From NCBI GenBank assembly GCA_964023205.1, contig OZ026836.1, positions 1,743,501-1,807,500 of the forward strand: a DNA stretch of 64,000 nt, in the 5' to 3' direction. The stretch comes from Lutraria lutraria (lineage: Eukaryota > Mollusca > Bivalvia > Venerida > Mactridae). This document shows, piece by piece, positions 45,381 to 58,691 of this stretch. The notes beneath the pieces are model-generated. The model worked only from the letters and a program-made list of their open reading frames with translations, made no database searches and had not been told where the DNA came from. A program made the translations under genes and the position numbers. Position 1 is the first letter of the stretch; the number at the start of each line of letters is the position of its first letter.

Positions 45381-48300
45381 TTATGCAAGTCACAAACATT
45401 GTGAGTGATCCAGTGTCTGTGACGACATGCAATATTCAATTCTCATACCCTGTCCAATACATACCAGATAAAACTCAGACAGCGATATACCATATATCAG
45501 ATATTTACCAGAGGTAATTCTGATCCTTGTTTGCTGTTAGTTCATTTAAGTTCTGATGCAAAATAAATTGCTGTCCTGGTCTACACCAGGCAAACCCATC
45601 ATTGTCTACTCAATGTCCTGGTCTATATCTAAACATCACCCCTGAGTATTACAACTACACGTCAATAAACGATTCAGCCACAAATATAACACCATATTAG
45701 ATTGTCCATCACTCTTACAGGGGACTTATTTACTTGTTACCAGACCACCAACATCCTGAGCGAGCGATCAATGTCGAAGTATCCAAAAATCGGGCCGTCC
45801 GGAAATAGATACAGTATGAGAAATAGCGCAAACATGTTTTATGTTCATCTCCAATTGTCGAAACGAAAAAAATCTCGGAGTTACGATCGTAATGAAAACA
45901 ATGATCTATATAATTATATTATAGTCGTTTGATGTTTGCAAATGGATAATGTTCAGTAAAATAGTTTGACTTCAGTATCAGCTGAGTTGTGATTGAAGTG
46001 GTAAGAAGATAAATGATTTATGAACATTCCAGCGGCCGTTCACCTTAATTAACCTACATTTCTACCATAAACTTAAAGTGCGAATCGTTGTAAGACAACT
46101 CGTTCATATACTAAGATGTTTGTTATGAATAGATACATGTATATATTTATGGTTGTTTGATGGCCTGGTACGGAAAGTTACTAAGGGTGTTTGCCAACGT
46201 ACCATTTGGCGTTTATTTCTGATTGTTTGCTCATCAACATTATGTGATAGGTGGATCTTTTTATCAAACTTTTGAAATCGTGCGGAAAGGCGAAAAAAGG
46301 CGAGAGTTCCTCGGGCCTAATACAAGGTATGTAGGATGTAGGGGAAGAATTAGGTCGGGAACCAGAAACCAACATGATTGTTTTCTCGCGCCTATTGCGA
46401 TACTGTATTGTTCCTAGCAGACATTTTTATTGTTATGTTTTAAATTTTACAGCCCATCAAAACACTTTAAGGTCGATTTTACTGCGACATGAAGAAGGTA
46501 ATATTGTCTGACATACGGGACATTATCTGGAGGAATTTTCCAGATTTTATGGACCACTAAACAACATGAAAAATAGAATTAAGTTTTCTATAATACATTG
46601 TGCTACGTTAACGTCCGGCATGGTTTCCATGGTAGCAAATAGAATTTGTGTAAATCATGCTTATAGCGCTGATGGTTAAAAACGCGAACTGTGATAATAA
46701 ACACATTTCGTCCACTTTTACGGACATCTGAGCTTTATGAAAAAATATGCGGATTATCCAACACACAAAAATGTGCTACACACTACTTTCGACAAAAAAG
46801 ATCAAATACATGTACCAAATAAATCGTGTTTATTCATACAACTATCATTTGGGTTATAGAATGCGCAAATGAAATATGGGTTATGGTTATCATAAATTTC
46901 TGCATTAAAGTTATTAATAAAATGACTAGAGGGTATAATTTAATCAAATAATTGAGTAAATGCCTCTTATACCGACACCATACTCTCCCATATGACGTTC
47001 TATCGGTCTTTTATTGAATCTAACATGTCACCCTAAAGTTATATGTTCACACATAACAGAGACGTTTTCATTATAAAACCTGGGAAACATGAAGTAACGC
47101 GTGGATGGGAAACGAAATGAAAACTCGTAAAAATGTGAAATTAGTAAACTAAAACTGATTGATGTTCCCAAATCTTTCAGTAAACATACCGGACAGTCAG
47201 TGTGTCTCTGTGCGGGATGAAATCATTTGTCATACAAAAAATGGCTCTATCTTGTTCAAGTGTTTCACTATTTTGAACAAATAAAAACGGTTAATATGTG
47301 TACCATACAACAAGTAATGCAATATCGTCAAGATTCAAATTTTAAACTGAAGTTATCACAAAGTCGTAACTTCGAGCACTTAAAATAATGTCCGGTCGAG
47401 CTATGAAAATTTACATGTTTCATTCAAATGAATTTAACGCGTATACATTACGTAAGAAAAATGAAATTTAATTTTAGGGAAACTTCCTGAACGACCAAAT
47501 GTCAGATAAGTCCAGGAAGGGGAAGTTTTAGACGAACTGATAATATTTGTATTATCTTGAATTATATACATGTAAATTTGATATCATTAATGATTAGTTA
47601 AATATTACATACGCAAGTACATTTTGTATTCAATGTGTATTCGCATGAGCATGTCGACTTAAACATCCGGGTAGTTATTTACGTGAATAGTGTATATTAT
47701 TAGATATATTAGGTTTATATGGTCTGGGACAGAAATAAACGAAAATTTTATCACTGATATGACGCATGTTTTCAATTAAAACTGTACGAAAGTTATATGA
47801 CATGAGTTGGAAACAGATAAAATAAAATCATTTTAAAAAATTCCCAAACCACTCGGTGTCAGACATCTTGCGTTAATTATTTAGCATACCGATTTCAGTA
47901 TAATTCTAAAATGATGTAAAAACTCTCATAAATTCCCACATCGCCTTTCTGATAAAGTTTCCTATTACGTTAATTAAGAAAATTTCCTCATTGGTGAAAG
48001 GATTTTACAGTGAAGCAGAAATGGATCACAATCGAACCTTACCAGAATTAGTGTAATGTCACTAGATACACCATCCTATGGACGCTGGAATATCGTGTAT
48101 TGATCAGCTTGTATTATGATAATTGGATACAGTTCAATATCCAGTGATCTCACTTGGTCAGATCAGTGAGATCAAACTTGAATCTCAAAAAGGTGAAACT
48201 TATATACTTCGATGTATTGCCTCCGTTATTTTGCATTTCAATTACAATGTAGTAAATTATAATAACAAACTTATGTACCAACTCCTTTATATAAATACCA

Positions 48301-48410
48301 ACATTCAAACGTGACGGCGCCCGCCTTCATCCAGTTTTACTACTTAAGTTACGCTCTCGTCTATGTGTTATCAGACATGTTTAACTGTACGAGTATATGA
48401 ATACGTAATA

Positions 48411-48505
48411 ATGGCGACAAGTTTAAGAATACTAGCTCGGAATTCTGAAAATTGTTTTCACAATGAAGACTTTAATTGTCCTAATATCAACGTTAAGCGA
48501 CATCG
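48411..48505 (+). CDS. Possible first coding exon of an unidentified gene
   Basis: Two ATGs share the strong donor CG-gtgagt at 48506. From 48411 the frame reads MATSLRILARNSENCFHNED and ends in phase 2. From 48463 it reads MKTLIVLISTLSDI, which resembles the start of a signal peptide, and ends in phase 1. No downstream exon could be linked within the window, so this may be chance or a decayed gene. Confidence 0.2.
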
Positions 48506-48659
48506 GTGAGTTTTTTGTAAAACACAAAGTGAAATGTCAAATAAATGTCTCAACGATTTCAAATTTTATAGTTATGATAAAACACGTACATGATCGCACT
48601 TAACACTGTCAATACGTTCTCTGTTATTTACGATAGAATTTATAGTGAAATCTGTGTTA

Positions 48660-48820
48660 GCTGTCACCTCAAAATGAAGACCTTCATGTGAATAAAGACC
48701 GTCCTTTTGAAAATCGTCATTGATGACTCAGAACAAAATTGCCTCTGAATAAAGGGCACCTGTGAATACAGGCAAATTTTTGTCTTTTCCAAGGGTGGCC
48801 TTTGTTCACATGTTTGACTG
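48660..48820 (-). mobile_element. MITE-like element, family D copy 2
   Basis: The reverse complement of this segment aligns with 4482-4646, including GCCACCCTTGG-AAAGACAAAA, TTATTCAGAGG-ATTTTGTTCT and the GGTCTTTATTCACA blocks. On this copy the outer end is CAGTCAAACATGTGAAC, typical of a terminal inverted repeat. Confidence 0.7.
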
Positions 48821-49519
48821 CATATGTGTCATTGACTGACCACCTCCGTTCACATGTACAAAATGAATATATATGTATATATGTAGTGTATTCGTTGATT
48901 GTGGTGACATTTACAGGGTCATTTGAGTAACTATATACATATCCTATATTTATTATATTAGGCTGTATTCATCTACGCTGTAGCGATGTTATTGTAGATA
49001 ATTGTAATTAATGTGTGTGAGAGTGGAGAATTAATGATGTACATAATTCTAATTACCATATTATTAATTGATCTAACCTTTTACCGTATATGTTGTATGA
49101 ATAAATGAACTAATAAATGAAATAATGAATGGATGGATGGATCTTACATGTTAGACAACGAAATAGCTAGTCCAGACTATTTCAGTTATTTTTATTTAGA
49201 CTACCAGTCCGTACACAAACAATATGATAATAAACACATGTATGTATGCTTATATATATAACAGTCTGAAGCATAGAACAAATGTTTCCCTCGTGTGACT
49301 CGTGTGACATCTGCTGCAAAAACCAGGCCAGTGGTTCAAAAATCAATTTGCTTTTTATACATATTCTATTTTCTGAATTTATCATGAGTAACATGTACTT
49401 CCTGAACATCTGATTGTTATTGAGTAAATATTAAACCATTTAAAGCCGTTCATAGACATTGTGTATTAATCAATTTAAATTGACAATCTTGAAATTACAG
49501 TAGTGTACAATAAAAAGTG

Positions 49520-49629
49520 TGTCAGAAGTGGGATTCGAACCCACGCCCACATACGTGGACCAGAACACTCGTATTTAAGGTTGTTATATACCTTGAGTCT
49601 GGCGCCTTAGACCACTCGGCCATCCTGAC
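49520..49629 (-). tRNA. tRNA-Leu (CAA) with 26-base intron, second copy
   Basis: The mature sequence appears identical to the tRNA at 27521-27628: GTCAGGATGGCCGAGTGG, anticodon CAA, variable arm GTCCACGTATGTGGGC and TTCGAATCCCACTTCTGAC. The intron differs by a two-base insertion and one or two substitutions. On its minus strand the gene is followed by ACTTTTTATT, a plausible polymerase III end. Confidence 0.95.
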
Positions 49630-50329
49630 AACTTGCTGCTGTATGAAGAGGATAGATGTTTTACTTATAAAAGTATGCATATGATTTATCTTTTTTTTCT
49701 AAACCTGTATGATACACGAAGTTAGAGGTACATGTATGTCTGAAGATTATACCGTGTCTGTCACGCTTACTGTGAACTATTTTCACATTCACAGATAAGA
49801 CGCTTCGTGGTACTGTTCACGCGTTGTTACGATTGAATGTTTTTGTAATACAGGTACATAGATACATATTACAAATGTAAATTACACATTGTTGAACATT
49901 GTGTAAATCAGAAAGATACGTTTTGTTCATCAGTCGAGAAGCTACATACAGACGAACATACTCATGTTAATGTAAAGATAATTCACATGTAAATTGAAAA
50001 AGCATTTTAACCATTTTGTTTCCTCTCAGCATGTTGGGAACAGAAATTTAGTTGAAATCACAGAAAGTCGGTTGGAAATGGTTTATATTTAAAATGGACG
50101 AGGTTTATAACTGGGAATTTGTTTGGGTGTGACAATAAGTATGAATATTTATACATACAAAATATTTGATGCAGGTAAATACGGATTCTTCTCCGTCATG
50201 ACGCACATGAGCTTAAGGATAAGACACAATAAACAAAGAACAGAACTCAAACAGTGACTGTCGTTAATTTATATTTTATGTACATCATACTTTTTGTGAT
50301 AAGTGTAGGCGGATCACGTGATGGGTGGG

Positions 50330-50404
50330 TGTAAACTGGTTCCCGTTGACTATTTCTGTACACAGCCTTTGGTGCACTGCAACATAGAACGGGAACCAGT
50401 TTAG
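50330..50404. repeat. Inverted repeat partly derived from family B
   Basis: TAAACTGGTTCCCGTT at the left is the exact complement of AACGGGAACCAGTTTA at the right, with about 40 bases between. The right half (GCACTGCAACATAGAACGGG) matches the family B segment at about 52728, so this is a family B fragment duplicated head to head. Confidence 0.75.
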
Positions 50405-51916
50405 GGTGGGTGTTAATATATTAAAACTTAAAAACCTGTTTTCACTCGTCTGTCAACCATATCAAGCGAGGACTAATAAAGCGTGTGATTGAAATGTTTT
50501 ACATATACACTTAAACATTTAAAGTTGTAGGCGTGTATGAGATATGAACATATTGACAATATTAAATTGTTTCTAAAAATCGACGGATATCACAAGCTTG
50601 AATACTCATTAATCACATGACTCCCGCGATAACCCAAATGATAAATAAATGTACAAACAATAAAACAAACTGTTGAAACCATCACGTTGAGCCACTGAAT
50701 TCTGTGCTCGCTTTATAAATCATTTTCATTACATTATCTCTTGAATTCCTTCTCAAAACCAATTAATTTCAATTAGATTTCTGAAAAGCAAACACTATGC
50801 TCAGTTCTTGGTTATTTGTCTATATTTACTGTTTAAATAACTGACAAATATATACTTTTGAAAAGTAAGACAGTACATATACTGTCCCTGATTCAGAAAT
50901 GTCTTGGTAATTCAGTGTTATATTGCAAGCTTTTGTTACATACTATATTGGTTAATTTGATCTTGAAAGTATCTGTGCTCATAACGGAGTACATGTATGG
51001 TAATTGGATAAGCTATGGTGGGAAGAAATGTTTTCTGTCATTCACTATTCATTATAATGTATATCATATTGGAGAAGTTCTATGTAGCAGACATGATTAT
51101 AATAATGACGTCATCATACGTCAAGAACGCATTCATTATTCGGCAAACATCGGACGGATTCCTCCGAATTTAGCCAGAAGTGATCCTGATCGTACAGGAA
51201 GCATTTAGTGCTATAAAATAAACTAGATATACATGTAGTAAAACAGCATTGTATGGAGAGTTTATGCATTGAACAGCGATTTAGGTTGATAAATAAACTG
51301 TAAATATAAATCTATGTAAACTTAACCTATGAACCAATGAATATCTTTCTTAAGTTGGAAAAATGCAAAACCAATTTTAGTAAATATAATCCCTATTTAC
51401 ATTTATTCAAAGTTAGACATAAATGTGATTTATTCAACACGTGGTTTCACATACATCTATTTAATGTATCAATCATGTTCTAGGTTGGTGAACATATTAC
51501 TATTTACTTTCATCTTATTCAAAATACTTAAGAAGATTTCACAACTGCTGAGTCAGCGAATTCGTTAAAACGAATCCTAAAGGATTTCGAAGTTGATTGC
51601 TTACATTGAATACTAGTATATACTCTTCATGTTAAAAGCCATGGCCATCCTCAACTTTTTTCTGCATCTTAAAGTCTAATAGAAATTCGCACATTAACAG
51701 TTTATACCACACATGGGCGTTCATTTTGACTTTGTGCCAGTATTTGTCGAACACTGGTTGCAGATAAAATAATGCCGATTTTAGACATAAACGCATTCTC
51801 TAGGGACGATTTATCATGCCAGATAATAGCGCAAACAGACATTATCTCCAGACGTTTAAGACATCACTTCCTTGTGTGGCTAAAGAATATAACAGAGTTT
51901 CACATTATTAACAATA

Positions 51917-52088
51917 CAGTACAACCTCTCCAGAACAGCCCTCTCTTGAGCAACAACCTCCCTGCAACAACGGCATGATTTTTCCCACTGCACGAATGAA
52001 CTATTTATCAAACCTTTCTATAGTAACGACCTCTCAACAGCAACACAATTTTGCTACTAAAGGTTTGGGCTTTGGAGAGGCTGCACAG
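51917..52088 (+). mobile_element. Pogo-like MITE, family C copy 3
   Basis: It is bounded by TA-CAGTACAACCTCTCCAGA and TTTGGAGAGGCTGCACAG-TA. The interior AGCAACAACCTCCCTGCAAC matches copies 1 and 2. Confidence 0.82.
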
Positions 52089-52679
52089 TAGTTTCATTTA
52101 TTTCACTAATGTTACACTCCTTTGTTCACGCACTGGTTTTATCAAAATATGATTTTCTATACTTTTCAGTTTTACTGAGGTATATTGAACGTCCTTTTCT
52201 ATACAGGCGTGAATAGTACGTTATGATTATAGGTCGGCATACCTTATCATTCCAGTTTAACCAAAAGTCATTAAAAGCTAAAAGTAGGGTTGCATTAATA
52301 ACGACAGATGATTCAGCTATCATCTCCATGTATACGGGATGTCTTCCCATCATACAACATTTTACATACCCTCAATTAGCCTTTGTATCACAGACAGACG
52401 ATATCCGTGCCGTAAATTGGTAACATCGAATGTAATTTAATCAAAAAACTTTCCTGAATTGCAAAAATGTAGAACGTACTGTGGCTGACTTTATCATTAC
52501 GTCGCATTACGTGTCATAAAACCTATATCTGTTATAACTATTATGTATTTGTTAGTTGCATACTGCGTAGCATGCTATATTGTACAATTTAAGATTGAGA
52601 CTGTCTTACCTAACAAGATAAATCGATACTCGATGTTTTGGAGGGGGGATAAAGACGTTATTGTCGCCAACCTATCTAG

Positions 52680-52859
52680 ATCAAAGTACTAGAAATTACT
52701 CATGGAAACTGAACTCACATAGACTAGCACTGCAACATGGAACGGGAACTAGTTTAAATATTGCATGGCGAAAAAAAAGTAGTACTTAGGTAAAAAATCA
52801 TGCGCGTCGAGCGAATGACGGCTATTGAAAGCAGAACTATCGTTCAGTTGTCAAAAATG
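52680..52859 (-). mobile_element. Family B repeat, copy 6 (reverse, near full length)
   Basis: It runs from ATCAAAGTACTAGAAATTAC through GGAACGGGAACTAGTTTA, TGCATGGCG and CATGCGCGTCGAGCGAATGA to GAACTATCGTTCAGTTGTC. This is the reverse complement of the full element at 5165-5357. Confidence 0.8.
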
Positions 52860-53419
52860 GGTAAGTAACCGAACTACAGAACTAAAATAATTACTAGAAC
52901 CAAGTACACGTCTGATATAAAGTTCTGTTCTGTTCTATTCTTATTGACACCAGACATAAATAAACACAAACCCGAGTCTGTTGTTTTCTGTCGTCGTACC
53001 TAAACACTAAATATTACACCAACCGAATTAAAGTATATGAACCATTAAAAATACCATAGGGAAAAAACTGAACACGAGTAAATTGTATACAAATATGATA
53101 TATACATACTTTACCTATCCATTGGTTTGTGACTTACTGGTTGACTTGTGTTTTAATGTGATAAATTTTAGGCTGTGCTTCAAGGACGGAGCATAATGAG
53201 TCAAACTATTGTAGCAATAAAATACGCACAAATATAACCACATCAATAAGACTTAGTGTGCTGTACGCTACCTTGAGTACAATAATATTAATACCACGAC
53301 TAGAGCTTTATTCATACAATATAACAACTGTTCACTCAACTTTACTGTACCATAAACTGTCAATATAAATATCACGTTATCATGTTTGATTTGTGCATGT
53401 AAAGCTGTATATTTCATTT

Positions 53420-53594
53420 ACTGTGCAGCCTCTCTAAAGCAAAACCTTTTGTGAGTAGCAAGGATATGTTGTTGTTGAGAGGTTGTTGCTCTAGAGAGGT
53501 TAAATTAATGGTTAAATCGTGTAGTGGGAAAAATAATGCTGTTTTTAAGGGAGTTTGTTGCTCAGGAGAGGACCGCTATGGAGAGGTTGTACTG
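53420..53594 (-). mobile_element. Pogo-like MITE, family C copy 4 (reverse)
   Basis: It reads GCAGCCTCTCTAAAGCAAAA at the left and CTATGGAGAGGTTGTACTG-TA at the right, with TTGTTGAGAGGTTGTTGCTC inside. It is inverted relative to copies 1 to 3. Confidence 0.8.
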
Positions 53595-53646
53595 TACATC
53601 TTAATAGCATGTTCAGTGCGAAATCATATTACTAACTCTGTTACTG

Positions 53647-53718
53647 TACACTCTGGTTATGACATACATGTACACTCTGGTTATGACATACATGTACACT
53701 CTGGTTATGACATACATG
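53647..53718. repeat. 24-bp tandem repeat, three units
   Basis: TACACTCTGGTTATGACATA and the next four bases repeat three times exactly. Its length, a multiple of 3, produces an apparent HSGYDIHV peptide repeat in an open frame that otherwise runs through a MITE, so it is not taken as coding. Confidence 0.95.
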
Positions 53719-53768
53719 TACTCTACACAAGTTTACTCTGCTCACATGTTTTGCAAATCGATATGTTA

Positions 53769-53953
53769 ATCAAAGTACTCACGGAAACTGAACTTACATA
53801 GACTTGCACTGCGACACGATACGGAACTAATTTATCATTCGCATGGCGGATGTAGACTGTAAACGTAGTTTTTAGATCCGCATAAAAAATTCATGCGCGC
53901 CGAGCGAGTGACGTCTATGGAAAGTTGAACTATCGCTCAGTTTCGTAAAAATG
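53769..53953 (-). mobile_element. Family B repeat, copy 7 (reverse, full length)
   Basis: It runs from ATCAAAGTACTCACGG through TTCGCATGGCGGATGTAGAC and CATGCGCGCCGAGCGAGTGA to GAACTATCGCTCAGTTTCG. With 5165-5357 and 52680-52859 it defines the full element. Confidence 0.8.
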
Positions 53954-56593
53954 TTGCCTAGTCAGTGGACTTCGGGTATTTCTGTAATATTTATACCTGT
54001 ATGTAACTTTAGACATAATGAATAACTAATGAAATGTAATAATTTGATACATTGTTATGAAACCCTAATTAAATATTTACACAGGTATGTCCAAAACATA
54101 TGGGCTAGTCACTCCAGATCGACTCCACTCTGCTTGGTCCTTTGTTGGTATAAATGGTTCTTATATTTTGTCTTGTAATTTGTCTTGGACGGGCTATATT
54201 TTTCTGGTAGAATTTAAAGTTTAAATATTTCATATTGCTGAACTAAGTTATGTAAATATCGACTTAGCGCGTGTTTCGCGTATTATGAATATGTCCCTCA
54301 ACAGAGGCGAAGTTCACACTGAAGACATATTTAGACTATAAGCTCCTATAAGATTTATGTTGAAATCTTTATAACGCAAACATATGAATTCATTACTTAT
54401 TGATCATTATACGAACATTATTTTTCTAGATTGTGGAAGGGGTTTGCTATGTGATTTAACTACATTTAAATGACGTGACAATTCTCTTTGTATTGTTAGA
54501 TGCAAAATAAAAAGTTTATAGCGTATATCAACAAATGTTTACTAAAGTTAAGACAGTTTAATGATGTAGATATACGAAATTCCCACAATATACTGTCAAG
54601 TCACAATATATCATGACATACTATTATGTTTCAAAAGTTTCAAAATTTACTATGTAGTAACATTTTATTAATTATTTATGTCGTATTTCAATCGAACAGA
54701 AATATGCGCCTAAGCAAAAAAGGCGTATCTGCATACCCCCTCCCACGCACACAACAGAAAGATACGAGTATATAACCACAACAATAGAAAGACATAAACC
54801 TAATATTTTATCTTTATTTGTTTCTGTGGACTTATATATATTATCACTGACGTATTTCATGTCCACCAACACATACTGTGGTTTTAAAATCAACGGGAAT
54901 AATTTGCAAAGGAGTTAAACATTAGTCTATATATATATACATATTCTTTATTTAAGTCCCATTCACATATATACAAATACAATCACACTATTTTATATCA
55001 CAGAGTCATTATTATGTGACCATTCTAACAGAGAATTATAAGAGACTGGTAAAATTATTCACACGAAAAGTACAAACTAAAAATACATATATTTATATAT
55101 AAATTATTATTATTGCTACTATATCTAAAGTAGACAATCCAACCGGTACACATCTCTTGTAGGTCGTTGTGATAAATAAGTATTTAATTGTTTCCTAATT
55201 ACCTCGAAATTACCATACTAGTAGTCGACCTTATGAATATTCATGATCCTTTATGCAAATTAATTGTTAAATAATTTGCTTGAAAAGATTAAGTATGAAA
55301 TGATGTGCATACTCGATATGCTAATTATATGAATCATAAATGCATTCCAGAGAGAGGCGTTTGTTAATAATGCATATTTATATATACGGCTGGTGATTTA
55401 AACAAGTATACGAGTATGTTTATTTATGAATAAATGTCAAGTAATTAATATGATAGATGTATGTACTTCACATAAAAGTATTTACCATTCACCTCTTAAT
55501 CCTAAAAGTCTACATTGTTAAGTTTATACCTATTGAAGTATTGATGCATATAATTCAGGTTCGTGAAGTAATCATTTTATAAAACTTCTTATAAAAGGGA
55601 CACAACTTATACTGTTTCTATTCTGATGCCGATATAATTACCTCCCTTAAATGAAATAGAATAATATAATGCTGCTTTTGTTGTTATTATTGTTAATCAG
55701 TTGTCATAAAGATAGCTGACAAAAGTGTTAAAGGCCCTGTGTATGTAACACAACTTGTTGCTAGTGAGGACAGTCTTAATCATGTTAATGTTGAATGATA
55801 ACTTGAAATGTTTGGACGAGGGAGTAGCTAGGTATCTGTCAAATAGCCCACTTCTTGTTTATGTGACGGTACATGTACATAAAAAAACAAGATATCATGA
55901 TAATATAACCAATTACATAGAATGTAAGTGCTTGTAAAAATTATGTTTAAGTGGCATGCGGAACATTGACGCTATATTTCTTATGAAAAGACAAACTCTT
56001 GTCGGTATTGATTATTTACCTGTGTGATAAACTAGTTGTTTCCCTTGACACCACAAAAAAGCAATAAGCCGTCATAATGGTCAGTAGTGGCAAGTTTTGT
56101 GGCCTGGATTAACGCCTTGTAACAATATACTTAAAGCAAACCAGTATTATACACTTTTCTGTCGTACATGTTTACAACATTATGTTATGTAAGTAATGAT
56201 ATACAACATTTAGAATGCGGGAGTCTGTATGTACACCAATTACATCCCAATTTGACAATCATTTTCTACAACTTGATTTAAGCGTAAATGCTAGCTGACA
56301 GATACAATTGTTTTATTCTGAGGTGGTTGAACATTCCTGCGTTATCATTCGTCCAATGTTCAAGATGGTGTAACTATAAAGAAATATAATTTATTTGTAT
56401 ATTGCTCGTACAACCGTAATTAGATTTTAAAATAATTGTTTAAATATAACATGGAATATTCATTAGATATAGGACTGTGCTGTATTATAAATTATCTTAA
56501 TTGCCTTCTCTATATATCATTGAGCTTACATCGCAACTGCGTATGACATTTTACATCAAACGAAAATCTCAACAAAATCATAGAAACGCAGTA

Positions 56594-56748
56594 CAGCGTG
56601 ACCTCTCCAAAGCAACACCCTTTGGAAGACGCAAACACATGTTGTTCTTGTTGTGAGGTTGATGCTCTAGAGAGGTTAAATTAACAGCTGTTGCAAGTTG
56701 AAGGAAGGTTGTTGCTCAAGAGAAGGCTGCTCAGGAGAGGTTGTATTG
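56594..56748 (-). mobile_element. Pogo-like MITE, family C copy 5 (reverse)
   Basis: TA-CAGCGTGACCTCTCCAAAG and AGGAGAGGTTGTATTG-TA bound an interior with GCTCTAGAGAGGTTAAATTA, matching 53420-53594 with small deletions. Confidence 0.8.
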
Positions 56749-58650
56749 TACATTGTAAATTGTGATATAAAGTGTAATTTACCTGGTTAAACTGACGGTG
56801 TCCTATATAAATGTAAACCAAGGTCGTTCCGTACTTTCAATAAGAACATCCACTTGCATAATTATTGTACATTCATACAAATGTTTTCAAAGGAAAGGCG
56901 CTCAAAAGAAGCTTTCTTAAGCCATCTTACTTTATACAAAACAGTTTTTACTATTTTTTAACTTTCTTTTCACGATCAAATTACAATACAATACTTGAAC
57001 ATCTTTATTAATATAACTAGGATACATGAACATACGTAGGAGTTGAATTTGTTTACACAGTTCATTATATCTTACTTCTCAATTCTGTTATAATGAATGA
57101 CATTACAATGGTCTCATAGCGTTCTCACGGTGAGCAGATATTTCGTGTCTCCTCAGCACTATTTGAATATGACAACTGTTGTGATACCTCCGCAATAGTG
57201 TCAGTAATCTGCCCCTTGCTTTCAATACAGTAATCACAAATAATCTACCGATCCATGACAACATTCCCCAGACCTTAACGGCATCCCCTTTGGAAGTAAT
57301 TTCAGAACTGGGGTGTAGATGGGCTAATTATAAGCCTCCACCCCCACCCCCTTCGAATGTAGCTCCTCTATTCGGTGAATGGCACTGGAGAGCTTCATGC
57401 GGGAAAATATGTGCAAAGTCGAACACACTTTGAACACTTTGTGTTTTTTTTAATTTAAACCACAATGCACTTCTTATTTCCAGATTACAATCTAAAAAAT
57501 TTATAGTACGGGAGATATATTCGGTGAATAAAGCTTTGTCAGAATGTTTTTATTTAAATTATGTCTCGGCATGTTCGAACATGGGTTAACTGGTGTCGAA
57601 TCGCAGTAGAACCTTGATATAACAAAAGGCTCAAAACTATGTTTTCATTAGCAAATAATGACTCGTGTGAGCGATATAGGATCATCTCGACTTTTTTATT
57701 ACACTTGTTTTACTTTTTCTATAGAATATAAAAATAATAATCATTTTTCCTTGAATAAAACAACCCACAGAAATCGTCTTTATTAAGCAAATTTGGGGAA
57801 AATAGTGCGATCTAGGTAATGTTTGCTTTTCTTCGTACAGGTGATGTGGTCTAAAATTTCTGATAAAAATGCAACATAAGCCACATACTATAGTTAATTT
57901 ATGCTTACGGAGGATGGGGTCTAGTACTGGTTCTTCCCATGAGCGATGGTTAGGTGAACTGTCTGCTTCATATGACTCTGACTGTTGAAAAGGGGCTTAA
58001 AATTTTGTATTGACAAAAACAGTAATTTGCTAGGTGCAAGTATGCGGCATACAAACAAACATTTAACTTGTTTTTCTAAACAGAATTTCTTCTCATGGCT
58101 TATGAACCTTGGTTATGGTCGTGTGATTTACTATTACATAACATCTGTCAAGTCATCGGACTCTTTCTTTGTGTTACCACTTATGGAGAATGGAAAAATA
58201 GCATAAAATGATTTGCATTGTCATTCGATGATAAAAAGTCAGTTTATAGTTTGTACATATGTATATAAGTTGTACGCCGCCCAACTAATGAGCATTATAT
58301 GGATTCTACATTTCAAACAATGGTTTATGATACCGTATCAAAAGAAAAGTATTAAGATTTAAGTCGTTTGTATTTTAACACATTCATTTGTTCAGAGATG
58401 TATCTATATCACAAAGGTGCGATTGGATGGCTTTTAATGGGACTAGATCGCGTGTCTAGTGGAAATATCGTATCAAATTGTCAGCATATGTAAGTTTGTG
58501 TTGTCGTCACATTTTAAGACTTTTACTAAATTAATACTCACACTTGTTATATAATCATGTTACCTCTGAACTTATGCTACATAAAATGTTCTGTGAATGG
58601 ATTTATTATCAATTCCGATGAACACAAACATCCAATATCTACATAATATA

Positions 58651-58691
58651 CAATACAACCTCTATAAAGCAACACCCTTTGGGAGCGACAT
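58651..58691 (-). mobile_element. Family C fragment, copy 6 (one end only)
   Basis: CAATACAACCTCTATAAAGC is followed by AACACCCTTTGGGAG, which is one terminal repeat of family C. The rest of the element is missing. Confidence 0.65.

Larger units (their letters stand above)
41415..48410. other. Gene-free stretch with repeat fragments
   Basis: No protein gene is supported. The stretch holds a GA/G-rich tract near 41834-41853, family B copies at 44328-44402 and 45222-45380, and a 20-base tandem repeat at 44666-44719. Apparent open frames (for example 42104-42334 and 45702-45932) have no recognisable domains. Confidence 0.4.

Noticed and set aside
50858..51208. 116-residue open frame
   Set aside because: No domain, no signal of splicing, composition like the surrounding AT-rich DNA.
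53451..53801. 116-residue open frame with HSGYDIHV repeats
   Set aside because: It runs through a family C MITE, a 24-bp tandem repeat and the start of a family B repeat, so it is a composite of mobile and repeat DNA.
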